Below, piece after piece: positions 22,283 through 33,848 of a stretch of DNA of 64,000 nucleotides; within the stretch, counting starts at the first letter, position 1; the number at the start of each line of letters is the position of its first letter. Below the pieces are notes generated by a model that saw nothing but the letters and a program-made list of their open reading frames with translations, was not told the DNA's origin and searched no databases. The stretch lies in the NCBI GenBank assembly GCA_039707655.1, contig CM077665.1, forward strand, positions 309,008,486 to 309,072,485, in the 5' to 3' direction. Both the position numbers and the translations under genes were made by a program. Source of the stretch: Elymus sibiricus. Taxonomy: Eukaryota > Streptophyta > Magnoliopsida > Poales > Poaceae.

Positions 22283-23684
22283 TGATACATCTCCATCGTA
22301 TCTACTTTTTCAAACTCTTTTGCCCTTGTTTTGGACTCTAATTTGCATGATTTGAATGGAACTAACCCGGACTGACGCTGTTTTCAGCAGAATTGCCTTG
22401 GTGTTATTTTTGTGCAGAAATAAAAGTTCTCAGATTGACCTGAAAATTTATGGAGAATATTTTTGGAATTAATAAAAAATACTGGCGAAAGAATCAACCG
22501 AAGGAGGTCCACCACCTGGACACAAGCCAGGGGGCGCCCCCCCCCCCCTAGGGCGCACCCCCTGTCTTGTGGGGCCCCTGTAGCTCCGCCGACCTCAACT
22601 CCAACTCTATATATTCCTATTCGGGGAGAAAAAAATCAGAGAGAAGAGTTCATCGCGTTTCACGATACGGAGCCGCCGCCACCTCCTGTTCTTCCTCGGG
22701 AGGGCAGATCTGGAGTCTGATTTGGGCTCCGGAGAGGGGAAATCGACGCCGTCGTCATCACCAACCGTCCTTCATCACCAATTTCATGATGCTCTCCGCC
22801 GTTTGTGAGTAATTCCATCATAGGCTTGCTGGACGGTGATGGGTTGGATGAGATCTATTATGTTATCGAGTTAGTTTTGTTAGGGTTTGATCCCTAGTAT
22901 CCACTATGTTCTGAGATTGATGTTGCTATGACTTTGCTATGCTTAATGCTTGTCACTAGGGCCCGAGTGCCATGATTTCAGATCTGAACCTATTATGTTT
23001 TCATGAATATATATGTGTTCTTGATCCTATCTTGCAAGTTGTAGACACCTATTACGAGTTATGATCCGCATCCCCAGGGTGATAATAACTGGGATTCTTT
23101 CCGGTGATTACCGTAGTTTGAGGAGTTCATGTATTCACTAGGTGCTAATGCTTTGGTCTGGTTCTCTATTAAAAGGAGGCCTTAATATCCCTTAGTTTCC
23201 ATTAGGACCCCGCTGCCATGGGAGGGTAGGACAAAAGATGTCATGCAAGTTCTTTTCCATAAGCACGTATGACTATATATGGAATACATGCCTACATTAC
23301 ATTGATGAATTGGAGCTAGTTCTGTATCACCCTATGTTATAACTGTTACATGATGAATGCCATCCGACATAATTATCCATCACTGATCCATTGCCTACGA
23401 GCTTTTCACATATTGATCTTTGCTAAGTTTCTTATCTGTTGCTACTGTCACAATCACTACAATACTGCTACTGTCACTTTTGCCACCGTTACCGTTACTT
23501 CCATACTGCTTTGCTACTAAATACTTTGCTGCAGATATTAAGTCTTTCAGGTGTGGTTGAATTGACAACTCAGCTGCTAATACTCGAGAATATTCTTTGG
23601 CTCCCCTTGTGTCGAATCAATAAATTTGGGTTGAATACTCTACTCTCGAAAACTGTTGCGATCCCCTATACTTGTGGGTTATCA
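22283..23684 (+). mobile_element. G1 3' LTR
   Basis: 1402 bp from TGATACATC to GGTTATCA, aligned end to end with 14190-15586. TATA-like box at 22608-22615. Differences include a longer C run near 22540. Confidence 0.95.
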
Positions 23685-23689
23685 CTTGC
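23685..23689. repeat. TSD cttgc, right of G1
   Basis: Pairs with 14185-14189. The LINE frame continues across after removal of one copy. Confidence 0.93.
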
Positions 23690-24413
23690 TACGGGGAATT
23701 TTAGTTTGAATTGTGACCACACAGAGAATAAGATCGGAGACTGGCTTACCGAGGGGTTTTACCATAGTGTTGGGGTAGATAGTCGTCCAATGAATAGATG
23801 TAAAAAACCAGTCAGGCTGCTCGAGGAGAGGGTCTTGTTGCATATTACTCCAGGTGTATGATCTTCCTTTAACAGGTAATTCTATCAAGTTTTGAGTGCG
23901 AATGATGTCATTGAATGTGAACATGTCTAGCACATTACCCCCTGGTTTGTTGCGGTTGTCAGGTGCGCGGATGAAATTGAAATCCCCTAATAACAACCAA
24001 TCATGCGCGTTGGGGATGTCTAAGTCGTAGAGCCAGTTCGTGTAAGTATTACGATCCTCACCAGTGCACGGGCCATAAATGTTGGCAAGTGTCCAGGTTT
24101 GAGAGGATTGAGTACTAGCGAAATTGATAACCAACACAAATTGTTCAGATATCATAACAGTAACCGTGAACATCGAGCTTTCCCAAATAGTAACTATGCC
24201 AGCAGAGGCACCACGCGATGGAACATAGGCAAATTGATCAAAAGACCGCGGACAACACGATTTAATAAACTCAAGATCAAAAGATGGTTTTTTGGTTTCT
24301 TGAAGACAGACAATAGAGGAACCGCTAGACATGATAGCGTTATGAATAGCTAATTGTTTATCATCGGAATTTAAACCTCGAATATTCCAGGAATGCACAT
24401 TCCAGCTGCGCAA
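23690..24413 (-). pseudogene. LINE ORF2 endonuclease domain
   Basis: Open minus-strand frame of about 240 codons, running into the G1 insertion. It shows the apurinic/apyrimidinic endonuclease motifs of L1-type LINEs: WNIRGLN near the start, LQETK, TLANIYGPC, LLGDFNFIR and RSYTWSN. In this family the enzyme nicks target DNA to prime reverse transcription. The last motif, normally S-D-H, reads S-D-L (about 23729-23737), so the catalytic His is lost. No ATG at the left edge of the frame is certain. The rest of ORF2 is at 14184 and below. Confidence 0.88.
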
Positions 24414-24439
24414 AAGGGTTATTGGGGGTAGGGTAGTGC

Positions 24440-27400
24440 TTAAGTAGAGTCTGAAGAAGTCCCCTCCACCTGAACTTCAATTGCAGTTGCAGGGGATGAG
24501 ACGTTGGCAGAGGGGTCAGCAAGCAAAGCTTCTTCAGTCAGTTCAGTTGCAGGAACCGCACACCTGTTGGAGCCAATGTCTTGAAGCACATTGATTGGAG
24601 TTGGAGGAGGGATCTGATCTGGGTCATTGTCTGCCATGCCGGAGGAGGAACCAATGGATGGGGTACATCTAGGCTTGACCCGGGAGATCACCTTGCGATT
24701 ATCAGTGGGTTGGGACAACTTGAAGCCATTGTATTGGCTGGTTCTGGAGCTGCGCCTGACTTCAGCAGTAGTAATGGGTGCTAGGGTTTTAGGGCAACGA
24801 CCTCGGGTAGCTGAGGCTCCAGGGCGTGGCAGTGGCAGATTCCCATTATCAGGGATCAGATCATCTGTGTTAGCAGGTGTGGTAATTGTCTACAGTTCTT
24901 TAGTAACCATGTGTTCCTCTGAGTCCCCATAGGCAATCTAAGGCATGTGAACATCTGAACCTTCCATGGGAGCCTGACTCATAGTACCAATCAGTCCATC
25001 ATCCTTGTTAAGAGGAATGGGAGCTTGTAATTCTTCAATGATAATTGATGATGGAGCAGGGGAATCAAGGTTGGGCAGTTGCTGCTGAGTAAAGTGAAAA
25101 CCCTCTGAATCAGAGGTGACCAGGACGCATATCTCAACTGCAGATTGTCTCATACCAAAACCACCCCTCCAAGGTCCAATAGTGCCAATCCTGGGGCGCA
25201 GAGCCTCAAACAGAAAGGTGTTAACCTGCTGCCTGGGTATGAGGTCTGCAATGAGCAGTGTAAGCAGTTCATTACCTTGAGCTGAGAGACCAAATTGTAT
25301 GCCATTGGCATGCATTGCCACTATGATAGAGAGGTAGTCTGAAGGCACTGCGTGCTCTAGCAGTTCAGGTGGGTTAGGTATCATAACCAAAGCAGATTGT
25401 TCAGAGTTGCTGTCCTCAGAATGTGTGATGGAATCATTCCCTGCCTGGGTTGGGCTGTCAGTGATATTGTCCTCTGGAAGCAGATCATCTTGTACTGTCA
25501 GGCCCTGTGCAGCCAACCAAGCCCGACAGTTAACCAGGTGAGGAGGTAGCTCAGGTACGGGAGGAGCTGGTGGTTCTGGCCATGCTCCCCATCCAGCATT
25601 GTCTTGGACATGCTCAGAGGCAGCCACATTATCATCATTGTTGCCTGCTGGGGGAGCAGCATTCTGAACCAACTAGTTATGCACTTGTTGCTGGTAAAGT
25701 TGTTCGACAGTGAGATTGGGTCCAAATTGTGGGTGTGGGTTGCCATTAGGAGGTGGAGGTTCTTCTCCAGCAGGGGGGACTTCTGGTAACAGTCCGTTCC
25801 AGTCATTGCTACAGAGCATAGTGATCTGAACGGTCCAACAATCTCTAGAACCACCAAGTTGCCACATCACAAAACTCTTTGGGGTCAGATTCAGGCGAAT
25901 CACTCTAGCTTTCAGCAACACAAAGCGCCTGTCTTGCCTCGGATTGTACCAGGAGACCAGAGATCCAAAACCTCCCAATGATTTGTTAATATAGTAATCA
26001 GTTTGATAATCATACAGAAATCCAAAGTACATGAGCCACACTTCCGGACCAAAAGAAGTAGTACGCCTGTTAAGCGCTTCATTGTGAGGGACAAAAGTAA
26101 CAAGCAGGTCCTCATCTTCAAGCTCCAAGGGGGTGGCAACCGCGGTGTTCCGCATGAAAACATCCGTGAAACCAAAAATCCCAATGCCGAAAGGATGATC
26201 ACTAACTTCAGTGGTAAAGAGTTGAGATTCGTGAAGCAGACCTACAATCATGTTGCGGACGGCCGCGCGGCAATGGAGAGGAACAAAGTCGCTGGTTTCG
26301 GCAATGGCCAGAAACTCATGACTCGGGGGGGGCAGTGGACTAACCACCATGCCGCTACGCACTAGGCGGTCTGCCGGGCCCGGCTCAACAACAAACCCCG
26401 GCGGCAGGAAGGGCACCGGTTGAGGGGGTAGTTCGCCATGGCAGCGGAGAGCGAGATGTGGGTGGACAGGTGTTGTAATGGTGGTAAGGCAGGGCAGAGC
26501 AGAGTCTTTTGGGCAATCGAGGTGGAAGGCGAACCGTGAGGGGTAAGATTGGAATTTTGGGTTACCTTAGGAATCCATTTCCATCTCGTGGCTAGTTTCT
26601 TCTTGTGGCATGATTGTTCCAAGTGTCCATAGAAACCACATGATGCACATCTGACGATGGATTTTGGGGCCCTCCCGTGACTGCTCGGAATGGAAGGAAT
26701 AGAAGATCCATCTCCGCGATCATGATTAGTTGGGTCCGATTTGAGTCCATGTAATGCCCCGGACTTACCAAGAGTTGGGCATTCAATTGCCTTATGGTTA
26801 GGGGCGGAGCAGTTAATGCACATCAGCCGAGCTTGGCAAGCAGATTTATGACCCCACTGTAAACATTTAGAGCATAAGGCCGCCCAATTAGTGGATAAAT
26901 CGTTGATTTCTTCCAAGGAGTATTGGGCTTGTGCCAGGTCAGCCTTATGTCATGTCTTGAGAATAGGAGGCCAGAAGGTATGTTGTGGGGCATATTTCAG
27001 AGCAAACCGGAGAAAGCATTGTGGCAAAGCTGGGTAAGGAACATTTATGGGACAAGAAAACACCCCCAATTTGAGGAAATCGGTTGATTGTGTCTCCTCT
27101 AACTCAGCCAAAGTAAATAATCCATTAATGAAATATGATTCTCTTTGTCCGGGGGTGTCAGGCGGGGATCTCGTGTGGGGATCAACGTGGGCAATGGGGA
27201 GAAAGAACCAAAACGAATTTGATCAGCAAGTTGTGAGGGATGTTTAGAGTTTTTTTCAGTCCCGCCTGGGGATGATGAGGCCTCTTGGGCATTTTTGTTG
27301 GAAAAAATCATACGGTTCATAGGAACGAGGCCAAACTTGCTTAAAACTTTAGAAGAATCAGAATGCAAATGTGGCACGGAACGTAAGAAATCCAACTTGG

Positions 27401-27833
27401 TCCTGATAGCCATAGATCGACGAGAATAGATGTCTGTCAACTCTGTATCCGCATGCCAGCTTGATTGAAAGGAGAAACCCCATGCGTATCTTCCATTGAA
27501 CAAGTAAAAATGGCAAACAAAGTCTGGCCAAATGGGGTCTTTGAGGTTGTAGATGAAATGCCCCACTTTGTTGTTGGCCACAGAGAACCGGAATGCACGA
27601 TCACTGATTTGAAGCACATTGAAACCCGTGCAAAGACCACCAAGACAGCATTGAAGAGCAATACCAACAGAATCCACCGAGAGAGGAAAAGAGGCCGAAG
27701 AAAAAGAGACCGCCAAAAAGAATTCCTTAGCACCTGGAAAAGGTGAAAAATGGACCATAGAACCGAATTTTCTTCTCACCTGATTTGCCAGGGCGAGGCC
27801 TGGAGCAAAATCCCAATGTAGGAGGCCTTCCAT
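24440..27833 (-). pseudogene. LINE ORF1 (nucleic-acid-binding protein)
   Basis: Broken minus-strand ORF of about 1,100 codons starting at the ATG at 27833. The N-terminal part (27833-27099) resembles the LINE ORF1 domain with a VGHFIYNLKDPIWPDFVCHF-type stretch. A cysteine-rich region (26916-26560) holds three knuckles: CSKCLQWGHKSAC, CINCSAPNHKAIEC and CASCGFYGHLEQSC. A later part (26416-24440) is Pro- and acidic-rich. ORF1 proteins of this class bind the LINE RNA. Lesions: frameshifts near 27120 and 26415, and stops near 26950, at 25673-25675, at 24938-24940 and near 24893. Confidence 0.8.
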
Positions 27834-27935
27834 AGGGACCTAAACTAGATATCTCCATTGTTGGTGGGTGGAGAGGTGGGAGGAGGGTGGGGAAGTGGGG
27901 GGAGCCATCGTGGAGATAGGAGATGGTCGGGTCGA
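27834..27935 (-). other. LINE 5' UTR
   Basis: About 100 bp, C/T-rich on the minus strand, upstream of the ORF1 ATG. The exact LINE 5' end is placed where gypsy LTR text begins (27936); LINEs often have truncated or variable 5' ends, so this is approximate. Confidence 0.5.
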
Positions 27936-27997
27936 ATCAATAAATTGGGTGAAATACTACCCTCGAAGACTGCTGCTATCCCACTTGTGGATTATCA
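27936..27997 (+). mobile_element. Gypsy LTR terminal scrap
   Basis: 62 bp matching the end of the G1-type LTR (compare 23614-23684): gaatcaataaa...ttgtggattatca. After the LTR end comes agagcttttt, the usual start of the next segment, but the PBS words are missing. Confidence 0.7.
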
Positions 27998-28297
27998 AGA
28001 GCTTTTTGTAACCCAAAAATATATTGCTACACTTTTTATTTGCTCTTTTTATTTTGTGTTCTTGAGAGATCTATCTCTCCAATCTATCACTACCTAATCT
28101 ATCTTTTTACCGTAGAGAGATTGACAACCTCTCTTTCGCGTCGGGTTGCAAGTATTTGTTCTTTGTGTGCAGGTGCTGCTTATTAGGTGGTGGTGATCCT
28201 CCTACTGGTTCGATACCTTGGTTTCATAACTGAGGGAAATACTTACCGACGCTGTGCTGCATCATCCCTTCCTCTTTGGGGAAATACCGACATAGTC
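27998..28297 (+). mobile_element. Gypsy LTR 3' part (probably pairs with 1-767)
   Basis: Noncoding. Contains 'gagattgacaacctc' and 'actgagggaaatacttacc', words I associate with the terminal part of Sabrina/WHAM/Fatima-like LTRs. Its left edge (taacccaaaaatat) resembles the point where the 1-767 fragment ends (aaaaacccaaaaa). I infer one LTR split by the LINE. No PBS is visible before the following gag. Confidence 0.45.
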
Positions 28298-29164
28298 TCA
28301 AGCCACGTCAGACATCTGCACCAACATCGACCGGCTCCCGCATGAGCCGACGGGCAGCGGCGACATACTCGTCAACTCAGATGGCGAGTCTTCCATGGGA
28401 GAAACTGAGTCGATCTGTCCTCTCTATGATGGCAGACTCGGGGGTTCATCGGAGATTGAAGCCCCTGAAGAATTCCATGAGTCGCCTCGCCAGGTTGTTG
28501 TCTACATGGCAGGAACCGCGGCGGCTCATAACCCGTCCGCGGCTGGAGCGGCGGGTGGTTCCGGCGGGTCTAGTAAGACGCCGGCTCAAGCCATGACAGA
28601 TTTAATGGCTGAGATGGCAAAGCTCGTGGAGATTCATGTCACTGCGGAAAATCAAGAAGAGCGCAACACAGAGTTAACCAAACTATGTGACCAGATGACC
28701 GAGGTACGGAGGGAAATTGATGCTAAGAACGCCCAGATGGCGGAGCTACTGGCTCGCATACATAATGAGTCAAAGCACCTTAAGGCCGAGGCTTGGCGGT
28801 TAGGACTTCAGAGAGATGCATCTAAGGTGGTTTACCAGAGGAGACACCGGAGCTGGCTACCAACGAACCTCGAGCTGCAACAACTTTTTAATACCCCTCA
28901 GCAGACTCCGGGGGCTGGGCAGCCACTCAGAAATCAACAAAACGAGCCGGCTCAGCCACCACCAACTCACTCGCTGCCACGATGTTTCAAGACGCCATGG
29001 GGTCACTTTTCCAACCCTGTTGACAATGTGCTGGCGGCGACCCGGCACCTGGAAGCCCTACCTATTCATGGAAATACCCCTGTTGATGTTGAGTCCAGGA
29101 ACGCCATAGAGATGCTGAAAACAGTAGTAGTGCAGCAAGCACAGTATTCTTATAGCCGCTAAAG
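28298..29164 (+). pseudogene. Gypsy gag N-terminal fragment
   Basis: Open frame (first ATG at 28395, but open from about 28298) ending in a stop at 29160-29162. Acidic N-terminus, Ala/Gly-rich linker, then a helical Glu/Lys/Arg-rich segment (28600-28790, likely coiled coil) and an NPVDNVLAATRHLEALPI block, as in the N-terminal part of Triticeae gypsy gag proteins. No CCHC, protease or pol follows. GC content is higher than in the neighbouring AT-rich elements. The stop appears to replace a Lys, and coding text can be followed for only a few codons beyond. Confidence 0.65.
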
Positions 29165-29415
29165 GCGAGCCCCTAGGACCGAAAGACTTAAGTTACACAC
29201 CCTCTAAAGCTAGGTTAGCGATTCCGCACCCTTGTAATCGAGATCATCATCAATGTAGACACAAAGCAGGACGTAGGCTTTTACCTCCAGCGGAGGGGCC
29301 AAGCCTAGGTAAACTCGCCTCCCGTTCCCGTTTAACCCCTTTGAGTCGCCACCTAGCAACGATGGCCTCACACCTAAGTCCTTGCACGAGGACATCTGCC
29401 GTGACAAAACACGAC
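29165..29415 (+). mobile_element. Gypsy LTR end fragment
   Basis: Words such as 'cttgtaatcgagatc' and 'caggacgtaggcttttacctcc' are typical of the last third of another Triticeae gypsy LTR class. It ends near 'aaaacacgaca' (29400-29415). No TSD found on either side. Confidence 0.5.
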
Positions 29416-29685
29416 ACCGTGCGTCTTCTGGCCACCTCCCGAAGCTTCCTGGGTCTCTTCTGGTCAAAAAATAACTCGTACATTTTTATCCAATTTGAAC
29501 TCCATTTGGTATTGATTTTCTTAAAAGTCCCAAAACAGGCAAAAAAACAGAAACTGGCACTGGGCACTGAGTTAATAGGTTAGTCCCAAAAATGATATAA
29601 AATAGCATATAATTGCATATAAAGTATTCAAGATTGATACTATATTAGCATGAAACAATCAAAAAGATACGTCGGAGATGTATCA
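29416..29685 (-). mobile_element. G3 3' LTR, truncated
   Basis: On the minus strand it starts TGATACATCTCCGACG at 29685 and continues about 270 bp with words of Sabrina-like LTRs, then is cut. Next to it is a PPT-like word, so it is the 3' LTR of the minus-strand G3. Confidence 0.7.
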
Positions 29686-32069
29686 GCATCCCCAAGCTTA
29701 ATTCTTGCTCGTCCTAGAGTAGGTAAATGATAAAAACAGAATTTTTGATGTGGCATGCTACCCAACATGTAATCTCTTTTAGGTATAGATATTGAGAAAT
29801 GATGAATCAATTAAAATTAACCTAATAATATCCATGAACATAAGAATCATAATCATTACTGTTTCAAAATATGTGATCATTAAAGAATGTTATCCCCTAC
29901 TCATTTTATCATATTAAGCATGGCATGGCTCCGTCTTCACCGCATAAGTATAAGTCATGAGAATCCCGGTGTGAAACCAGGCAACTGGATTGTACTTCTA
30001 ACTTGCTTCAACATTTTCAACTTCACACAGTACATGAGCGTGAGCCATGGATATAGCATATGGGTGGAATAGAATATGGTGGTAGATATCAAAGGAGTCG
30101 AAAGGTGGGAAAGTCTCACATCAACTAGGCAAATCAATGGGCTATGGAGATGTCCATCAACCGATATCGATGCGAGGAGTAGGGATTGCCATGCAACAGA
30201 TGCACTAGAGCTATAAGTGTATGAAAGCTCAAATGAAACTAAATGGGCGTGCATCCAACTTGCTTGCTCATGAAGACCTCGGGCATTTGAGGAAGCCCGT
30301 CATCAGAATATACAAGCCAAGTTCTATAACGAAAAATGCCCGCTAGTATATGAAAGTGACAAAATTGGAGACTCTCTATATGAAGAACACGGCGCCACTT
30401 TGAGGCACGAGTGTGGTAAAAGATAGTAACAAAGTCCCTTCTCTCATTTTATTTCTTTTCTCTTTTTTTCTTTCTTTTCCTTTTTTTGTGGTGGGCTCAT
30501 TTGGCCTCCCCCATTTTTTTATTTTTGCCAGAGTCTCATCCCGGCTTATGGGGGAATCATAGTCTCCATCATCCTTTCCTCACTGGGACAATGCTCTAAT
30601 AATGATGATCATCACAGTTTTATTTACTTACAACCTGAAATTACAACTCAGTAAAGAACAATATGACTCTATATGAATGCCTCTGGCAGTGTACCAGGAT
30701 GTGCAATGATCTAGCATAACATGTAATCAATGATGAACGGTGGCTTTGCCACAAATACTATGTCAACTCTATATGATCTTGCAAAGCAATATGACGATGA
30801 ACACACATGTCATGTAACGAAGCAGTGGAAGTTTTATGGCAATATATCTCGGAATGGCTATGGAAATGCCATGATAGGTAGGTATGGTGGTTGTTTTTAG
30901 GAAGATATAAGGTGGCTTATGTGTGATACAACATATCATATCATGGGGTTTGGATGCACCGGTGAAGTTTGCACCGTTCTCTAGGTGAGAAAGGGCAATG
31001 CACGGTATCGAGGAGGCTAGAAAATTACGGAAAGGTGAGAGTGCGTATATCCATGGACTCACATTAGTCATAATGAACTCATACACTTATTGGGAAGCCT
31101 TATTAGATCTCTCGAAGCAAAGCACTACCGCATGCCCCTAGGGAGGAGGTTGGGAGGAGTTAACCATCGCGCACCCCCGATTCGAACAACACGATAGGAT
31201 TTCATTTCAGACATAAAAATGCTCACACCTCATCACCATGCCATGACCAATACTTAGATGAGAATTAAATAACAAACTTTAATATCGGTATTCCTACTAA
31301 CCAATGATCATGAACCTATATCCTTTCATATTACTACATCAATATAATCAACCCATGTTTCATCTTTGGTGAGCTACATGAAAGTTTTTATTATATCCCC
31401 CCTTGAATACCTATCATTTTTGGACTACTCTTATAACACATGCAAATTAACATTCCTATTGCCTTATACTCTCAAAAAGATTTAGGTGAAGCATGAGAGT
31501 TCAACTATTTCTATAAAATACGACCGCTGTCGTGCTCTAACAAGCTATAAGTGAAGCACTAGAGCAACTGCCTAGCTCAAAAGATATAAGTAAAGCACAT
31601 AGAGTATTCTAAAAAATTATGATGAAAGCGTGTCTCTCTCAAAAAGTGTGTCCAAAAAATGATGATTGTGGCAAATTAAAAGGAATATGAACTATAATAC
31701 ACAACGCTCCAAGCAAAACTCACATCATGTGATGAATAAAAATATAGCTCCAAGTGACATACCGATAGATTGGAGACGAAAGAGGGGATGCCTTCTGGGG
31801 CATCCCCAAGCTTAGACGCTTGGGTCTTCACTGAATATTACCTTGGGGTGCATTGTACATCCCCAATCTTAGGGTCTTGCCGCTCCTTATTCCATCATCC
31901 ATCGTTGTCTCACCCAAAACTTGAAAACTTCAGCACACAAAACTCAACAAAACCTCGTGAGATCCATTAGTATAATAGGAATATCAAATACTTTAGGTAC
32001 TATTATAAATTGATTAATATGTTATTATTGCATAATAGGTACTGTATTCCAACTTATCCATGGCATATA

Positions 32070-32086
32070 CCCCCCCCCCCCCCCCC
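32070..32086. repeat. 17-bp poly-C tract
   Basis: Run of 17 C within the G3 3' region; the homologous site in G4 (about 34455-34461) has only six G. Mononucleotide expansion. Confidence 0.9.
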
Positions 32087-32158
32087 GATACAATCCATAG
32101 CATCATCAAAACAAGCAAACTATGCAAGCAAAAACAGAATAGTCTGTAGTGATCTATA

Positions 32159-32788
32159 CTAAAATCATACTTCTGTAACTCCAAAAAATCTGAAAATTGA
32201 GGAAAACCTAGACAGTTTGTATATCAATACTGTGAAAAACATTCATCAAAAATACGCTCCAGTAAAATCATAGAAATTCTGCAATGGGCGTAAAAGTTTC
32301 TGTTTTTCACGGCATCAATTCTACTATGTTCCAAATCATCCCAAAGGCTTGACTTGGCACAAACACTAATTTAAACATAAAAACACAACCATTAGAGTAG
32401 CAAAAATTGTGTGAACTCAAAATAACATAAAGTAAAAGAAAAATGTAAAGATAATTATTGGGTTGCTTCCCAACAAGTGTTATTGTTTTATGCCCTAGCT
32501 AGGCACAATGCATTGTTTCCAGTATTGTCGTCCTTCAAGTTAATTCAATAGGTGGCCCTCATAATATATTCATAAGGTGGTTTAATTATGTTTCTAGGGA
32601 AGTGTTCCATCACATTCTTTAATGGGAATTGGAATCTTATATTACCTTCTTTCATGTCAATAATAGCACCTATTGTTTGTAGGAAAGGCCTACCAAGTAT
32701 AATAGGACAAGACGGATTGCATTAAATATCAAGCACAATGAAATCCACGGGCACATAATTTCTATTAGCAAGAATAAGCACATCATTT
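32159..32788. repeat. Direct duplication in G3, copy 1
   Basis: 630 bp repeated at 32841-33471 with few differences (for example c/t near 32211 and g/a near 32625). The unit spans the end of the protease region and part of the 3' region. Confidence 0.92.
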
Positions 32789-32840
32789 GTATATCAATAC
32801 TGAAAATTGAGGAAATCATTAGCAAGAATAAGCATAATTT
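32789..32840. other. Scrambled filler between duplicated units
   Basis: 52 bp made of short pieces that all occur within the flanking repeat: gtatatcaatactg (as at 32219), aaaattgaggaaa (as at 32191), then attagcaagaataagca (as at 32764) and a short taattt. This looks like several template switches during break repair. Confidence 0.8.
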
Positions 32841-33471
32841 CTAAAATCATACTTCTGTAACTCCAAAAATTCTGAAAATTGAGGAAAACCTAGACAATTT
32901 GTATATCAATACTGTGAAAAACATTCATCAAAAATACGCTCCAGTAAAATCATAGAAATTCCGCAATGGGCGTAAAAGTTTTTGTTTTTTCACGGCATCA
33001 ATTCTACTATCTTCCAAATCATCCCAAAGGCTTGACTTGGCACAAACACTAATTTAAACATAAAAACACAACCATTAGAGTAGCAAAAATTGTGTGAACT
33101 CAAAATAACATAAAGTAAAAGAAAAATGTAAAGATAATTATTGGGTTGCTTCCCAACAAGTGTTATTGTTTTATGCCCTAGCTAGGCACAATGCATTGTT
33201 TCCAGTATTGTCGTCCTTCAAGTTAATTCAATAGGTGGCCCTCATAATATATTCATAAGGTGGTTTAATTATGTTTCTAGGGAAGTGTTCCATCACATTC
33301 TTTAATGAGAATTGGAATCTTATATTACCTTCTTTCATGTCAATAATAGCACCTATTGTTTGTAGGAAAGGCCTACCAAGTATAATAGGACAAGACGGAT
33401 TGCATTAAATATCAAGCACAATGAAATCCACGGGCACATAATTTCTATTAGCAAGAATAAGCACATCATTT
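32841..33471. repeat. Direct duplication in G3, copy 2
   Basis: Second copy of 32159-32788, continuing leftwards and rightwards into authentic G3 protease sequence, so this is probably the original location. Confidence 0.92.
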
Positions 33472-33848
33472 ATTCTACCCAATTGTTTCTTAATAGTAGA
33501 ATCTGTTAAATGCATTTTGAGGGAACATTCATTTATATCGGTGAGACCTAGTACATCACATAATTTTTTTGGTATAGTAGAAACACTAGCACCAAGGTCA
33601 CACAAAGCATTGCATTCATGATCTTTAAGCTTCATTTTAATAGTAGGTTCCCATTCATCATGCAATTTTCTAGGTATTGAAACTTCTAGTTCAAGCTTTT
33701 CTTCATGAACTTTTATCATCGCTTCCATAATATGTTTAGTAAAGGCATTATTTTGTTCATAAGCATTAGGTGAGCTTATCATGGATTGCAACAAGGAAAT
33801 ACATTCAACCAAAGAGCAACTTTCATAATTGAATTCCTTGTAATCCAA
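33228..33848 (-). pseudogene. G3 retropepsin (with gag end)
   Basis: Minus-strand frame. An ALCDLGASVSTIPKKL active-site block lies near 33560-33610, followed by VPVDFIVLDI. A stop at 33405-33407 interrupts the frame. In the same frame the second protease hallmark, IILGRPFL, follows (33368-33390), and the frame ends at 33228. Upstream are gag C-terminal residues of the kind seen in Sabrina-like elements. One nonsense change is the only lesion I see inside the protease itself. Confidence 0.82.

Larger units (their letters stand above)
14190..23684 (+). mobile_element. Gypsy G1, complete non-autonomous element
   Basis: A 9495-bp LTR element with both LTRs, PBS, PPT and a 5-bp TSD, inserted in LINE ORF2. 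It encodes gag, a retropepsin and, further downstream, an ATHILA-like ORF. I find no RT, RNase H or integrase in any frame between the LTRs, so it would depend on a relative in trans. The two LTRs differ by about 45-50 substitutions by eye in about 1395 bp (roughly 3.4%). The type resembles Sabrina/WHAM-group gypsy elements of Triticeae; the family name is uncertain. Confidence 0.92.
805..27935 (-). mobile_element. L1-like LINE, split by A1 and G1
   Basis: A non-LTR retrotransposon read on the minus strand. From its 5' side it carries an ORF1 with CCHC knuckles (about 27833-24440), an AP-type endonuclease (24413-23690), a reverse transcriptase (14184-12030) and a C-terminal RNA-binding-like zinc region (1625-917). 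Gypsy G1 sits between endonuclease and RT. Copia A1 sits between RT and the C-terminal part. At both sites the LINE reading frame resumes after removal of the insertion and one 5-bp TSD copy, which shows that the pieces belong together. A second copy of the RT segment (3354-5512) results from a local duplication. Several stops shared by both RT copies show it was dead before that duplication. No TSD of the LINE itself could be recognised. Confidence 0.85.
29686..33227 (-). other. G3 long 3' untranslated region
   Basis: Minus-strand noncoding region with a PPT-like aagcttggggatgc next to the LTR (29686-29699) and further PPT-like words near 31795-31815. The part 30240-32290 is the inverted counterpart of 34291-36074. 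A pyrimidine-rich tract lies at 30444-30487 and a 17-C run at 32070-32086. It includes a 630-bp direct duplication (32159-33471). Short ORFs (e.g. 30769-31086) have no family features. Confidence 0.7.

Noticed and set aside
23439..23861. 140-codon ORF crossing the G1 3' end
   Set aside because: Spans the LTR/LINE border by chance; first part is LTR, rest antisense to the endonuclease.
28276..28596. 106-codon ORF overlapping the gag fragment
   Set aside because: Other frame of the gag coding sequence; the gag frame has the recognisable blocks.
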